From the NCBI GenBank assembly GCA_024645155.1, contig JAHEGF010000080.1, positions 1-13,044 on the forward strand: 13,044 nucleotides of DNA. The letters are read 5' to 3'. The translations under genes were made by a program, and so were the position numbers. The notes beneath the pieces are model-generated. The model worked only from the letters and a program-made list of their open reading frames with translations. It was not told the DNA's origin and ran no database searches. The stretch comes from Phyllobacteriaceae bacterium. GTDB taxonomy: Bacteria > Pseudomonadota > Alphaproteobacteria > Rhizobiales > Rhizobiaceae. Positions 12,483 through 13,044 of the stretch are shown here, piece by piece. Numbering within the stretch: the stretch's first letter is position 1; the number at the start of each line of letters is the position of its first letter.

Positions 12483-13044
12483 TTAACGCGAACCGCGTTT
12501 GCTTGCTTTGCCTGCATAGGGGTTTTCGGAAGCCCTGGCAGCAATGCGGATCGGCACGCCTGGCAGTTCGAAAGCGCCCCGCAATTCGTTGGTCAGATAA
12601 CGCATGTAGGATTGCGGAATGGCGTCGGGGCGGGTGCATGACAAAATGAAGCCGGGCGGCCGCGTTTTGACTTGTGTAATGTACTTGATCTTCAACCGGC
12701 GGCCGGCGACCGCCGGCGGCGGATGACGCGAGATCACACCTTCCAGCCAACGATTCAGCCGGCCAGTCGAGACACGGCTGTTCCAGACCCTGTGTGTGGC
12801 AACCACCGCCTCCATCAGCCGGTCGAGCCCCTTGCCGGTTTCTGCCGAAACGGGAACGGCGCGTATATCGCGGACCTGCGGCAGCAGGCGCGTTGTCTTT
12901 TCGCGGAGCTCGGCGAGGGTTTCCTGAGGATTGTCGATCAGGTCCCACTTGTTGAATGCAATTACCGGCGCGCGGCCCTCGCGCACGATCAGGTCGGCAA
13001 TCTGCAAGTCCTGTTTCTCGAAGGGAATGGTGGCGTCAAGCAGA
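12483..13044 (-). CDS. der: Ribosome-assembly GTPase Der (EngA), C-terminal part (cut by window edge)
   Basis: Der has two tandem GTPase domains and a KH-like domain and acts in 50S subunit assembly. About 186 C-terminal residues are visible; the first are LLDATIPFEKQDLQIADLIV, the part of the second GTPase domain following its G3 motif. The G4 motif NKWD and the G5-like motif SAETGKGLD are both present. The KH-like domain follows (LKIKYITQVKTRPPGFILSC, PQSYMRYLTNELR, LPGVPIRI), with a basic tail ENPYAGKASKRGSR. The reading frame is open through the right edge. Its stop lies 35 bases before the cell wall hydrolase start. No oddities were seen. Confidence 0.95.
   Translation of the reverse strand, partial: LLDATIPFEKQDLQIADLIVREGRAPVIAFNKWDLIDNPQETLAELREKTTRLLPQVRDIRAVPVSAETGKGLDRLMEAVVATHRVWNSRVSTGRLNRWLEGVISRHPPPAVAGRRLKIKYITQVKTRPPGFILSCTRPDAIPQSYMRYLTNELRGAFELPGVPIRIAARASENPYAGKASKRGSR

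Noticed and set aside
12466..12487. Pair of TTAAC elements resembling a CtrA site between der and the hydrolase
   Set aside because: The CtrA consensus needs TTAA-N7-TTAA; here the spacing is 13 bases and the second copy lies over the der stop codon. The TTAACC/GGTTAA inverted repeat is short and likely chance.
1..13044. Mobile element, prophage, CRISPR array or tRNA-based integration site
   Set aside because: No transposase, integrase, phage-type proteins, terminal repeats, regular spaced repeats or tRNA were seen; coding is dense and of uniform composition.

Overview
This looks like chromosomal housekeeping DNA from an alphaproteobacterium, most likely of the order Hyphomicrobiales (Rhizobiales). 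The signs are: an F0 ATP synthase operon (atpI-B-E-b'-b) standing apart from any F1 genes and carrying the extra b' subunit; a GTTC-N7-GTTC box of the alphaproteobacterial LexA type; a SleB-type cell wall hydrolase next to der; the Rhizobiales-like group ispB / DUF2007 / TrmN6 / soluble S49 peptidase; and a promoter of the CTTGAC-N17-CTATnn kind. I cannot name the genus. I see no mobile element, CRISPR array, tRNA, rRNA or sign of recent transfer.

Layout from left to right. (1) 1-1658, minus strand: a secreted TPR protein (cut by the window edge) downstream of a long-chain polyprenyl diphosphate synthase that starts at TTG. (2) 1823-5771, plus strand: a compact run of DUF2007 protein, TrmN6-like tRNA methyltransferase, antibiotic-biosynthesis-monooxygenase (ABM) domain protein, S49 peptidase without a membrane anchor, 61-residue single-pass membrane protein, ispE and moaB, with several overlapping or nearly touching genes. 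(3) 5773-6276, minus strand: a short GT2-like protein that seems to lack the usual metal-binding DxD. (4) 6415-8360, plus strand: a PA0069-type (SplB-related) radical SAM protein behind a perfect LexA-type box, followed by ribonuclease HII, whose start codon lies inside a nest of inverted repeats. (5) 8360-11116, minus strand: the F0 operon with a clear promoter and a clear Rho-independent terminator. (6) 11230-13044, minus strand: a cell wall hydrolase and the 3' part of the ribosome-assembly GTPase gene der.

Functional links: ispE (MEP pathway) and the polyprenyl synthase (ubiquinone side chain) are an early and a late step of isoprenoid metabolism, and ubiquinone supports the respiratory chain that drives the ATP synthase. 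The radical SAM protein and RNase HII form a possible SOS-linked nucleic-acid repair pair. The most interesting signals are regulatory: the LexA-type box at 6335-6349, the 12-bp inverted repeat flanking the rnhB start codon, and small hairpins or palindromes at the sppA leader, the atpB/atpE junction and the atp promoter. The unusual protein-level points are the altered GT2-like protein and the unanchored S49 peptidase beside a tiny membrane protein. No wholly new multi-gene system is evident.
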